Shown piece after piece: positions 1-6,303 of a stretch of 6,964 nt of DNA. The stretch is taken from NCBI GenBank assembly GCA_022571825.1, contig JACZXC010000152.1, positions 1 to 6,964 of the forward strand, in the 5' to 3' direction. The stretch is from Myxococcales bacterium. Its GTDB lineage: Bacteria > Myxococcota_A > UBA9160 > SMWR01. The translations under genes were made by a program, and so were the position numbers. How positions within the stretch are numbered: the stretch's first letter is position 1; each line of letters starts with the position of its first letter. Below the pieces are notes generated by a model that saw nothing but the letters and a program-made list of their open reading frames with translations, made no database searches and was not told the DNA's origin.

Positions 1-1
1 G

Positions 2-1936
2 AGCCAGGTCGAGGTGTTCCGATCGCGCTCGCTGGCCACGCAGCTGATCGAGGCGATGCAGCTCGACCGAGACCCCGAGTTCAACCCGGCGCTGCGCGAG
101 CCCGGCGCCCTGGCCAGCGCGGTGAACTGGATCACGAGCCTGATGCCGGGCCAGGCGGAGATCTCGGAGCGGGAACGGATCGAGCGCGAGAAGACCGAGG
201 TCTTCGATGCGTTCTCGGAGGCGCTCGAGGTTTCGAGACTCGGCCGGCTCTCTTTCGTGATTTCGGTCTCGTTCACGTCTGAGGACCGCACCAAGGCGGC
301 CCGGATCACCAACGCGCTGGCCGACCAGTATCTGGTGGATCAGCTCGAGGCGAAGTTCGAGGCCACCCGGCGCGCCAACCAGTGGCTCGACGAGCGCCTG
401 GCCCCGCTGCGGGAGCAGTTGCGAGAATCCGAGCGGGCGGTGGAGATGTATCGGGCCGAGCACAACCTGGTCGACGGCTCCACGGGCCCCACCGTGGACC
501 AGCAGCAGCTTCTGGAGGTGAACCGGCAGCTGGTCCTGGGCCGCGCGGACCTGGCCGAGAAGCAGGCTCGCTTCCAGCGCGTGAGAGAGATTCTGCCCTC
601 GGGCGGGGGCTTCGAGTCGGTGGCGGAGGTCTTGGATTCGGGCGTGATCGCGGGCCTGCGCCAGCAGCAAGCCGAGCTGGCCCGCAAACAGGCCGAGCTC
701 GTGACGCGCTACGACGAGCGCCATCCGCGCATGATCAACGTGCGGGCCGAGCGGAAGGACCTTCAGCGCGAGCTCGAGGCCGAGGTGAAGCGCATCGTCG
801 CGAACCTGGAGAACGAGGTCGAGGTGGCGCGATCCCGGGACCGATCGCTGACCCAGAGCCTCGCGCAGCTTCGGCGCGACGAGTCGGTGCGCGAGCAAGC
901 ACGCGTCCACCTGCGCGAGCTCCAGCGCGAGGCCGCTGCCAATCGCGCCGTCTACGAGCCCTTTCTCAGCCGTTTCAAGGAGACCCGGGAACAGCAGAGC
1001 ATCCAGCAGGCGGATGCGCGGATCATCTCGCTGGCCCCGGTGCCGGTGGATCCGAGCTACCCGAACCTGCCGCTCAACGCGGCTCTGGGGTTCGTGATGT
1101 CGGTGCTGGTCGGGCTGGGGGCGGTCTTCCTGCTCGAGAGGCTCGATGATGGCTTCCGGACGGTTCGCCAGCTCGAGACCGACCTGCAGCTGCCGCACCT
1201 GGCTTCGATTCCAGAGGTGACGAAGGCCGAAGCGGAGGGGGATGGAGAGGCCCCGTCGCCGGAGGACTACACCCTGGCCAAGCCCCTCTCCGCCTACGCA
1301 GAGGCCCTTCGCGGTTTGCGGGCCAAGCTGCTCCTCTCGGACGCGCCGCCGAAGCTGATCCTGTTCACCTCGGCGCTGCCCTCGGAGGGGAAGACCACCA
1401 CGACCATCAGTCTGGGCCGTGCGGCGGCCCAGGCCGGGACGCGCGTGCTGGTGATCGATGCCGACCTTCGGCATCCGTCCGTGGCCAAGATTCTTGGACA
1501 CCGGCCGAAAGCCGGCCTGGTGGAGTTTCTGGCGGGCCAGGAGCACCTGGCGGACGTCTTGATTCTCGACGAACCCTCGGGCATGCGGGTGCTTCCCGTC
1601 GCCTCGGGATCGGCGAACCCGCCGGACCTGCTGGGCTCGGCCGGCATGCGCGACCTGCTCGAGAAGCTGAAGACGGATTTCGATCTCATCCTCCTGGACT
1701 CGCCCCCGGTACTGGCCGTGGCCGACGCCAAGGTGCTCGGCCGGGTTGTCGACAGCGTGGTCTTCATCGTGCAGTGGGAGAAGACCCCGCGCGGTGCGGC
1801 TCAGGAGGCGGTCCACGACTTGAGCGAATTCGGGGTGAAAGTCACGGGCGTCGTCTTCAGCCGGTTGGATTTGAAGCGGTGCGCGAGCTACGGATACGGC
1901 TACTACGGCCGGTACTCCGATTATTATGTCTCCTGA
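2..1936 (+). CDS. wzc: Wzc-like polysaccharide co-polymerase / BY-kinase (5' partial)
   Basis: Inner-membrane protein that sets polysaccharide chain length and drives export through cyclic tyrosine autophosphorylation. The frame is open to the left edge and the first visible codons (SQVEVFRSRSLA) already match the interior of the Wzz domain, so the start and first membrane helix lie outside; the GTG at 14 is probably internal. Numbering from that GTG: rest of the periplasmic Wzz region to about 95; charged coiled-coil segment about 100-330; proline-rich PVDPSYPNLP (344-353) leading into a membrane helix (about 356-374); oligomerisation motif EX2RX2R (E430, R433, R436); Walker A SALPSEGKTT with K460; Walker A' VLVIDADLRHP (D482, D484); Walker B LILLDSPP (D562); and a C-terminal tyrosine cluster. 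Transmembrane and kinase parts are fused in one chain, the proteobacterial arrangement. It is the first visible gene of a + strand operon. Family assignment is very secure; the symbol only means 'wzc-like'. Confidence 0.96.
   Translation, partial: SQVEVFRSRSLATQLIEAMQLDRDPEFNPALREPGALASAVNWITSLMPGQAEISERERIEREKTEVFDAFSEALEVSRLGRLSFVISVSFTSEDRTKAARITNALADQYLVDQLEAKFEATRRANQWLDERLAPLREQLRESERAVEMYRAEHNLVDGSTGPTVDQQQLLEVNRQLVLGRADLAEKQARFQRVREILPSGGGFESVAEVLDSGVIAGLRQQQAELARKQAELVTRYDERHPRMINVRAERKDLQRELEAEVKRIVANLENEVEVARSRDRSLTQSLAQLRRDESVREQARVHLRELQREAAANRAVYEPFLSRFKETREQQSIQQADARIISLAPVPVDPSYPNLPLNAALGFVMSVLVGLGAVFLLERLDDGFRTVRQLETDLQLPHLASIPEVTKAEAEGDGEAPSPEDYTLAKPLSAYAEALRGLRAKLLLSDAPPKLILFTSALPSEGKTTTTISLGRAAAQAGTRVLVIDADLRHPSVAKILGHRPKAGLVEFLAGQEHLADVLILDEPSGMRVLPVASGSANPPDLLGSAGMRDLLEKLKTDFDLILLDSPPVLAVADAKVLGRVVDSVVFIVQWEKTPRGAAQEAVHDLSEFGVKVTGVVFSRLDLKRCASYGYGYYGRYSDYYVS
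1889..1933 (+). other. C-terminal tyrosine cluster of the BY-kinase
   Basis: The last 15 residues of the kinase are YGYGYYGRYSDYYVS, with seven tyrosines. In the BY-kinase family such a tail is the trans-autophosphorylation site: one subunit's tail enters the active site of the next, and phosphorylation breaks the ring-shaped oligomer. Its presence together with intact Walker A, A' and B motifs argues that this is an active kinase, not a degenerate one. Confidence 0.9.
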
Positions 1937-1957
1937 CCGTCGCTCCCGCTGAATGCC

Positions 1958-2647
1958 ATGGCCGCCTTCGGCCTGTTCGTCGGCGGCGCGCTGCTCGTCC
2001 TGGGTCTGCTCGGGTTGCTGGGCGCCGCGTTGGCCCTGCCCGCCGGTCCCGCGCTGATCGCGATTCGCGAAGGCCGCCCCCCGGCCGCCGACCGGCTGGC
2101 TCGCGCCGTGGCGTCCGCGGAGCGATTGCAGCGCTGGGGCGGGAGCGCGGCCTCACTCTCGGACCTGGCGCTGCTGAAGCTGATTCAGGCCGAAGCCGGC
2201 GACATCCCCGGGCCCGAGCGGTTGCAGCGCCTGCAAGAGTCTCAAACGATCCAAGCGGCCAGTCTGGCCCGGGCGCCGGCCAGCACCGACGGTTGGGCCC
2301 GGCTCACCTTCGCCCGCTACGCACTCTCGGGTCTGGATGACGCCAGCCGGGACGCCCTCGCGATGTCCTTTCGTACCGGGCGATTGGAACGCGCGCCCAT
2401 GGTCTTCCGGGTGCAGCTCCTCTTGCGGGAGTGGGAGGCCCTGGATCCCGCGCTGCGGGCGCTGGGAAGCGCGCAGATCCGCCAGCTCACGCGGTACCAT
2501 GCGCGCGATCTCGACGCCCTGATCGACGTCTACCGGGCTTCCGATCCAGCGGGGCAGGAAGCCATCCTGGCAGCTCTGTCGGACTCAGCCAAAGACCGTG
2601 CTCGCTTCGAGCGAAGGCTGCGACGAAGGTTCCCGAACCAGCGATGA
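1958..2647 (+). CDS. Membrane-anchored helical protein of a polysaccharide locus
   Basis: Hypothetical protein of 229 aa. A single strongly hydrophobic segment (about residues 4-32, rich in Leu, Gly and Ala) should anchor it in the inner membrane or act as an uncleaved signal. The rest is predicted helical, without Cys clusters or obvious catalytic motifs, and looks like a degenerate TPR-type repeat protein. Landmarks are RAPASTDGWARLTFARYALS (105-124) and the MSFRTGRLERA region (136-146) followed by LLLREWEALD. From memory, similar short proteins with an 'R-A-P-A-S-x-x-x-W' motif and an 'S-x-R-T-G' motif sit beside kinase and O-antigen polymerase genes in alphaproteobacterial exopolysaccharide loci; this could not be checked by search. 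ATG 1958 is the first start after the kinase stop (21-bp gap); no good Shine-Dalgarno is visible, which suggests translational coupling. Function unknown; a scaffold or accessory role in polymer assembly is inference. Confidence 0.85.
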   Translation: MAAFGLFVGGALLVLGLLGLLGAALALPAGPALIAIREGRPPAADRLARAVASAERLQRWGGSAASLSDLALLKLIQAEAGDIPGPERLQRLQESQTIQAASLARAPASTDGWARLTFARYALSGLDDASRDALAMSFRTGRLERAPMVFRVQLLLREWEALDPALRALGSAQIRQLTRYHARDLDALIDVYRASDPAGQEAILAALSDSAKDRARFERRLRRRFPNQR

Positions 2648-3516
2648 CGGTAGGTCCTCGGAGTGCCCCATCCAAGTCAGCGATCTGCTCCTGCGAAACC
2701 GCGAAGAAGAATCCGTCGTATCGACCACACTCGCTCCGCGCCGTCTGCCTGGCGAGAGTCTTGCTCGGGTCCCTGGTCGTTCTCTCGTCCCTCGCACTTC
2801 GCCCGGATCTCATCGCGGCTGACGAGACGGACGAGGAGCCGTCGGCCACTCGGCCCGATTTCCGGTTCGAACCGCCGCGGGTGATCTTGGGATTCCGTGG
2901 CGGCTGGGCGTTCAACCGCTCCGATGGAGAGATCTACGACTTCCTCACGGAAAACCTGACGCTCCATGACTCCGACTTCGATGCCCCCGCGTTCACGATA
3001 GACGTCTCGGGGCGTGCGACATCCTGGCTGGATGTCGTAGTCGGCGTCGAGTTCAGCGGACGCTCCAACAAATCCGAATTCCGAAATTTCGTCGACTCGT
3101 TCGGCGCTCCGATCAAGCAGAAGACCCGCCTGACCCAGGTTCCCTTGACGGTCAGCCTGAAGCTCTACCCCTTTGGGCGCGGGCGCCAGGTGGGGAGGTT
3201 CGCCTGGGTTCGCTCCACCCTGGTGCCCTATGTCGGTGGTGGGATCGGCGCCACCTGGTACGAGCTGAAACAGAAAGGCGACTTCGTCGACTTCATGGAC
3301 CTGACCATCTTCGAGGGCAGGTTCCGATCCGATGGCTGGGCCTTCGCACAGCATGCATTCGCCGGCTTCGACCTCAAGCTCACTCGGAATTTCGGTCTGG
3401 TGCTCGAGGGTCGCTATTATTGGGCTCGCGCGGACGTCGGAGGGGACTTCGTTGGCTTCGACCCGATCGATCTCGACGGCGCGCGGGTCATGGCCGGGGT
3501 CAGCTGGAGGCTGTAA
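2644..3516 (+). CDS. Outer-membrane beta-barrel protein, OmpA/OmpW-like fold
   Basis: Predicted secreted protein of 290 aa. The chosen ATG overlaps the previous stop in an ATGA junction, with GAAGG about 14 nt upstream. The frame is open further left to 2431, but that part is inside gene 2. With this start the signal peptide has an unusually long n-region (about 32 aa) followed by a hydrophobic core (33-52) and likely cleavage after A58 or A59. The mature part is made of alternating polar/hydrophobic strands, for example around RVILGFRGGWAF, WLDVVVGVEFSGRS, PLTVSLKLYPFGRG, LVPYVGGGIGATWYE, FGLVLEGRYYWARAD and the final ARVMAGVSWRL. About eight strands are expected, as in small porin-like barrels (the 'outer membrane protein beta-barrel' domain class). 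It carries no enzyme motif. It is not a Wza-type export channel: no polysaccharide export domain is seen. Its place in the operon suggests a role at the outer membrane linked to the polymer, which is inference. Confidence 0.85.
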   Translation: MTVGPRSAPSKSAICSCETAKKNPSYRPHSLRAVCLARVLLGSLVVLSSLALRPDLIAADETDEEPSATRPDFRFEPPRVILGFRGGWAFNRSDGEIYDFLTENLTLHDSDFDAPAFTIDVSGRATSWLDVVVGVEFSGRSNKSEFRNFVDSFGAPIKQKTRLTQVPLTVSLKLYPFGRGRQVGRFAWVRSTLVPYVGGGIGATWYELKQKGDFVDFMDLTIFEGRFRSDGWAFAQHAFAGFDLKLTRNFGLVLEGRYYWARADVGGDFVGFDPIDLDGARVMAGVSWRL

Positions 3517-3526
3517 AAGCGTCTTG

Positions 3527-4729
3527 ATGTCGATTCGAAACGGAACCAGAGGCGCCGCGGCGATCGCGCTCGGGTCCCTGCTCTCGATCGGGCTCTCGCT
3601 GGTGCTCTCGATCGTGGTCTGGACGGCGCCTGCGCTCGGGAATCCCGCATCCACCGGTGAGGAGGCGACGGCCGGCACGCTCGCCTGGCTTGGCTGCTGG
3701 CGGCTCATAACAACCGGAGAGGACGACGTGCCGGAGTCTGGAGATGCATCGCAATTGCTCTGCATGGAGCCGGGCGACGGTCCGAGTTCTCTCAGGCTGA
3801 GAGCGATCGTCGACGACCAGGTGGTCGCGGAGGAGATGCTGGTCGCGGATGGGAGTCAACGCCCCGTTCGTGAGGGCGGATGCAGTGGCTGGAAGCGCTC
3901 GCTGCTGTCGGCGGATCAACGGCGCCTCTACCTGCAGTCGGAGACGACTTGTGAGGGTGGCAACCAAAGCCGCTTCAGTGGCGCTTCGCTGATCGTTTCG
4001 GGGGGCCATTGGGTTGACATCAACGTGGCGCGGGTCGATGGCGAACGCGAGCTGGTGATGCGCCGCTACCGCATCGTCGACTCCGAACCGGGCCGGCTGC
4101 CCGGAACGATCCCGACCGCGGGGCGCACCGCGCGCGTGGCCGCCGCGGCCCCGCTCAAGGAAGAAGATGTGATCGAGGCGCTCGAGTACCTGGATCCGGC
4201 CGTTGTGGAAGCGATGCTCGTCGAGAGCAGGTCCAGCTTCCGGATGAACTCGGGTCTTCTACTGCGACTCGACGACGCGGGCGTCCCAGGCCAGATCATC
4301 GATCTGATGATGGCACTGTCGTATCCGGAGTACTTCGGCGTCGAAGACGAGACCGTCGATACCCAATCCGTGGTCTACAGCCACTACTGGGCACCGTGGT
4401 GGTTTCATGGCTATGGCCATGGCTACGGATATGGCTATGGGTACGGGTACGGCTACGGATACGTGCACCCGCACCATGTTCCGGACTCGCGGCCTCGTCT
4501 CAGAGGCAGGGTCGTCAGTGGACGGGGGTACACGCGAGTGCAGCCCATCAACCTGCCTTCCGGTGGCATCGGGCGCCTGGGCGGCGGCACGGGTTCCGGT
4601 CACAGCACAGGGGGCGGAGGCTCCTCGGGATCCGGTGGTGGGTCCGGTGGTGGATCTGGGAGCTCAGCGAGCAAGTCGGGCTACCAGAAAGACAGCTCGA
4701 CCTCCACTCGGAGAGCGGTGCCGAGGTAA
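3527..4729 (+). CDS. Secreted two-module protein with Gly-Tyr repeat and Gly/Ser-rich tail
   Basis: Protein of 400 aa with a clear signal peptide (MSIRNGTR n-region, hydrophobic 10-33, likely cut after G38 in APALG). Mature layout: (a) beta-rich module about 45-180 that opens with LGCWRL and holds four Cys (in GCW, LLCME, GGCSGW, TTCEGG), probably two disulfides, recalling small lipocalin-like domains; (b) helical module 211-273, from KEEDVIEALEYLDP to ALSYPEYFGVE; (c) an aromatic YWAPWWFHGYGHGY segment and a (Gly-Tyr)n run at 295-312; (d) a Gly/Ser-rich tail from about 343 to the end with Lys/Arg at the terminus. From memory, hypothetical proteins combining (a), (b) and similar repeats occur in acidobacteria and related phyla, but I know no assigned function. 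ATG 3527 lies 10 bp after the barrel gene stop; GGAGG at 3506-3510 is rather far (16 nt), and a TTG at 3524 is an in-frame alternative. The frame is open left to 3332 but that overlaps the barrel gene. Likely periplasmic, outer-surface or matrix protein. Confidence 0.88.
   Translation: MSIRNGTRGAAAIALGSLLSIGLSLVLSIVVWTAPALGNPASTGEEATAGTLAWLGCWRLITTGEDDVPESGDASQLLCMEPGDGPSSLRLRAIVDDQVVAEEMLVADGSQRPVREGGCSGWKRSLLSADQRRLYLQSETTCEGGNQSRFSGASLIVSGGHWVDINVARVDGERELVMRRYRIVDSEPGRLPGTIPTAGRTARVAAAAPLKEEDVIEALEYLDPAVVEAMLVESRSSFRMNSGLLLRLDDAGVPGQIIDLMMALSYPEYFGVEDETVDTQSVVYSHYWAPWWFHGYGHGYGYGYGYGYGYGYVHPHHVPDSRPRLRGRVVSGRGYTRVQPINLPSGGIGRLGGGTGSGHSTGGGGSSGSGGGSGGGSGSSASKSGYQKDSSTSTRRAVPR
4409..4462 (+). 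repeat. Degenerate hexanucleotide tandem repeat (GGNTAY x9) coding Gly-Tyr
   Basis: Nine consecutive 6-bp units, each GGN followed by TAT or TAC except the second, which is GGCCAT. They encode GY, GH and then seven GY. The third bases vary (ggc, gga, ggg; tat, tac), so the peptide repeat is kept while the DNA has diverged. This suggests selection on the Gly-Tyr peptide and not a fresh slippage product. Copy number could still vary between strains by replication slippage in 6-bp steps, which would keep the frame. Confidence 0.92.
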
Positions 4730-4736
4730 TGGCCGC

Positions 4737-6167
4737 CTACGGACGCGAGTCGCGCCCGGACTCCGATGGAAACGACTGCGCGCAGGCGATGCCCAGGATG
4801 AACGCATAGGTCACGGCGACCGCGGGGATCTGGAGACTGAAGTCCACCGTGGAGTGGGCGGCCACGAGCGCTGTCGTCGCCACCCCCACCCCGGGGTAGA
4901 GGCGATTTCGCCGCCGCCGCCGGATCCCGAGCCAGCAGCACCGCGCGCAGCCCAGCACCGCACCACACAGGGCCGCCGTCGCCGGGATCCCCAGCTCCAG
5001 GGCGTTCTCGAGATAGGTGTTGTGCGCCTTGTCCCAGATCAGGGGGCCTTCGATGCTCTCATCGCGGTAGAGGGGGAAGACGTCTCGAAAGGTTCCGTAA
5101 CCGGTGCCGCGCAGGGGGGCGTCGCCGATCGCTCGAACCACGATCGCGTAGGCCGCCCCCCGCCCGCGGCGGGTCAATTCCTGCGTCTCGGTCCCGGCGA
5201 GACGTTCGGCCAGGTTCTCTCCGCTGATCGAGAAAACCCCGACACCGGCCAGCAGCAACACCAGAGACAACACCCCCGCCTGTCGAATCGGAATCGTCCG
5301 CCCGAATAGGGCGGTCCCCAGCAGGACCACCAGCCCCAGCAGCGTGCTCGACGCGCCGGCCCGGGATTCGGTCAGAAGCAGTGCCGTGGCAAGGACGAGC
5401 ATGGCGACGAACAGCGGGGCGGCGGGCCCCAGCAACCGATCCAGCCCCAAGCGAAGCTTCACCCGTCCGGGGGCGTTGGTGCGCAGGACCCTTCCCAGCT
5501 GGTTCAGGTAGAGGGCGAAGGCGCAGACGAGAGTCAGGCCCGCATAGGTGGCGTAGGAGTTGCGGTTCACGAAGGTGCTGGTCACCACGCCGCGATAGGC
5601 CCATTTGTCCATCCAGAGGATCTTGTCGCTTCCCGAGAACTGAACCACCAGGCCGTACAGGGCATAGGCAGCACCGGCGTAGACCATCAGGTGCATGCCC
5701 AGGCGAGCCCGCTCGAAGCGACGGCCGAGCTGGAGCGAGAGCCAGAAGACGCCTCCGTAGCAGAGCAGGCGGGTGAGAGCCGAGAGGGTCGCGTCCGGAT
5801 TCACGCTGATGCGTCCGGCGAGTTCCCGGCCGAGGACTCGCCCGGCATCCTCCCAGAGCGGATGGTGCCAGGCCGTCGGCGTCCACGGCGCCCACTGGAT
5901 CACGACCCAGAGGCACACCCCGACAAAGAGCAGCAGGGGCACGCGCAGTCTGTGGGCGGCCACCGGCTGCGGCCGTCCCGCGAGCGCCATTCCGGCAAAC
6001 CACAGCGTCAGGAGTGCGCCCACCCCCGTCGCGAGGGCGAACCAGGCCCAGGGTCGATTGCTGCCCAGGGGGAGCGGGGCCAGAACCACCAGCGCGGCCA
6101 GGCCCCAGAAGACGCCGGTGTCAACCCGGTGAACCCGGTGAATCCGGCAGGCCACGCGTTCGTTCAC
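4737..6167 (-). CDS. O-antigen ligase / polymerase family membrane protein (Wzy_C class)
   Basis: Polytopic inner-membrane protein of 476 aa with about 10-12 hydrophobic helices. Family hallmarks, numbered from the GTG at 6167: FVNRNSYATY (199-208), the TESRAG segment (266-271) before a hydrophobic stretch, a periplasmic loop with LRGTGYGTF (352-360) and HNTYLENALELGIP (starting at H382), then closing helices. By analogy with WaaL, the conserved Arg and the His in this loop would be the functional residues (inference). It either joins polysaccharide repeat units (Wzy) or transfers the chain to an acceptor (WaaL/ligase); sequence alone does not decide. Start choice: the frame is open to 6362, with an ATG at 6260. 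I prefer GTG 6167 because GAGGG sits 9 nt upstream, hand-counted third-position GC upstream of it is about 67% against about 88% just inside the gene, and the ATG would have AGGA touching it. It converges on the Gly-Tyr gene with a 7-bp gap. Confidence 0.93.
   Translation of the reverse strand: MNERVACRIHRVHRVDTGVFWGLAALVVLAPLPLGSNRPWAWFALATGVGALLTLWFAGMALAGRPQPVAAHRLRVPLLLFVGVCLWVVIQWAPWTPTAWHHPLWEDAGRVLGRELAGRISVNPDATLSALTRLLCYGGVFWLSLQLGRRFERARLGMHLMVYAGAAYALYGLVVQFSGSDKILWMDKWAYRGVVTSTFVNRNSYATYAGLTLVCAFALYLNQLGRVLRTNAPGRVKLRLGLDRLLGPAAPLFVAMLVLATALLLTESRAGASSTLLGLVVLLGTALFGRTIPIRQAGVLSLVLLLAGVGVFSISGENLAERLAGTETQELTRRGRGAAYAIVVRAIGDAPLRGTGYGTFRDVFPLYRDESIEGPLIWDKAHNTYLENALELGIPATAALCGAVLGCARCCWLGIRRRRRNRLYPGVGVATTALVAAHSTVDFSLQIPAVAVTYAFILGIACAQSFPSESGRDSRP
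6121..6147. repeat. Three imperfect 9-bp tandem copies near the ligase start
   Basis: On the + strand three consecutive 9-mers read tcaacccgg, tgaacccgg and tgaatccgg. They lie in the first codons of the ligase-family gene on the minus strand and encode IHRVHRVD (about residues 9-16), just before the first membrane helix. The 9-bp unit is a multiple of three, so expansion would not break the frame. It is probably a local duplication without regulatory meaning. Confidence 0.7.
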
Positions 6168-6303
6168 CGCCCGCGACCCTCGACGGAAGCTCAGGGCCGC
6201 TCCGACGTCTGTGTGACGCGAACTCGACTCAAGGGGTCGTCGCGCAGGTTCGGGCTCCATTCCTAGAGAGCGGAGCGGTATCCTATCAGAGCAGGAGAAC
6301 CCC
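6168..6303. promoter_or_regulatory. Divergent intergenic region between ligase-family and di-iron genes
   Basis: This 136-bp gap is the only place in the window with room for promoters, and it should hold those of both divergent genes if GTG 6167 is the true ligase start. If ATG 6260 is used, only 43 bp remain. I found no convincing sigma-70 -35/-10 pair in either direction. A TATCCTATC stretch at 6279-6287 gives four-of-six matches to a -10 on both strands, but it lacks a spaced -35 box and on the + strand would place the transcript start almost in the ribosome binding site. GAGGG (6181-6177, minus) is the proposed ribosome binding site of the ligase-family gene. Confidence 0.45.
6293..6297 (+). 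promoter_or_regulatory. Ribosome binding site of the di-iron protein gene
   Basis: AGGAG lies 6 nt before the ATG at 6304. It is the best-placed Shine-Dalgarno in the window and fixes the start of the downstream gene, whose frame gives a plausible protein from its first codons. Confidence 0.8.

Noticed and set aside
382..1149. Open frame of 255 codons inside the kinase gene in another frame
   Set aside because: The product is an Arg/Ala/Gly-rich shadow translation; the kinase frame is unmistakable over the same stretch.
2677..3765. Long open frame of 362 codons on the minus strand
   Set aside because: It lies opposite the barrel and Gly-Tyr genes, has no hydrophobic or domain pattern, and is the expected antisense shadow in GC-rich coding DNA.
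4409..4462. Gly-Tyr protein as a substrate of the neighbouring tyrosine kinase
   Set aside because: The protein has a signal peptide and should leave the cytoplasm, where the kinase domain works. The shared tyrosine richness is probably coincidental.
4600..4670. G-rich stretch as a G-quadruplex or terminator
   Set aside because: It is explained by Gly/Ser codons of the protein tail; no stem followed by a T-run is present.
2644..4729. Horizontal acquisition of the barrel and Gly-Tyr genes from a composition shift
   Set aside because: A hand count of third-position GC gave about 75% in 40 codons of the barrel gene and about 78% in 40 codons of the kinase gene, too similar to support a foreign origin; no mobile element is nearby.
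4407..5309. Open frame of 300 codons on the + strand across the convergent junction
   Set aside because: It overlaps the end of the Gly-Tyr gene in another frame and the ligase-family gene on the opposite strand. The product is low-complexity and Arg/Pro/Gly-rich without domains, and both overlapped genes have clear protein signatures.
6279..6287. Overlapping divergent -10 boxes in TATCCTATC
   Set aside because: Only four of six matches on each strand, no -35 at proper spacing, and the + strand transcript would start at the ribosome binding site.
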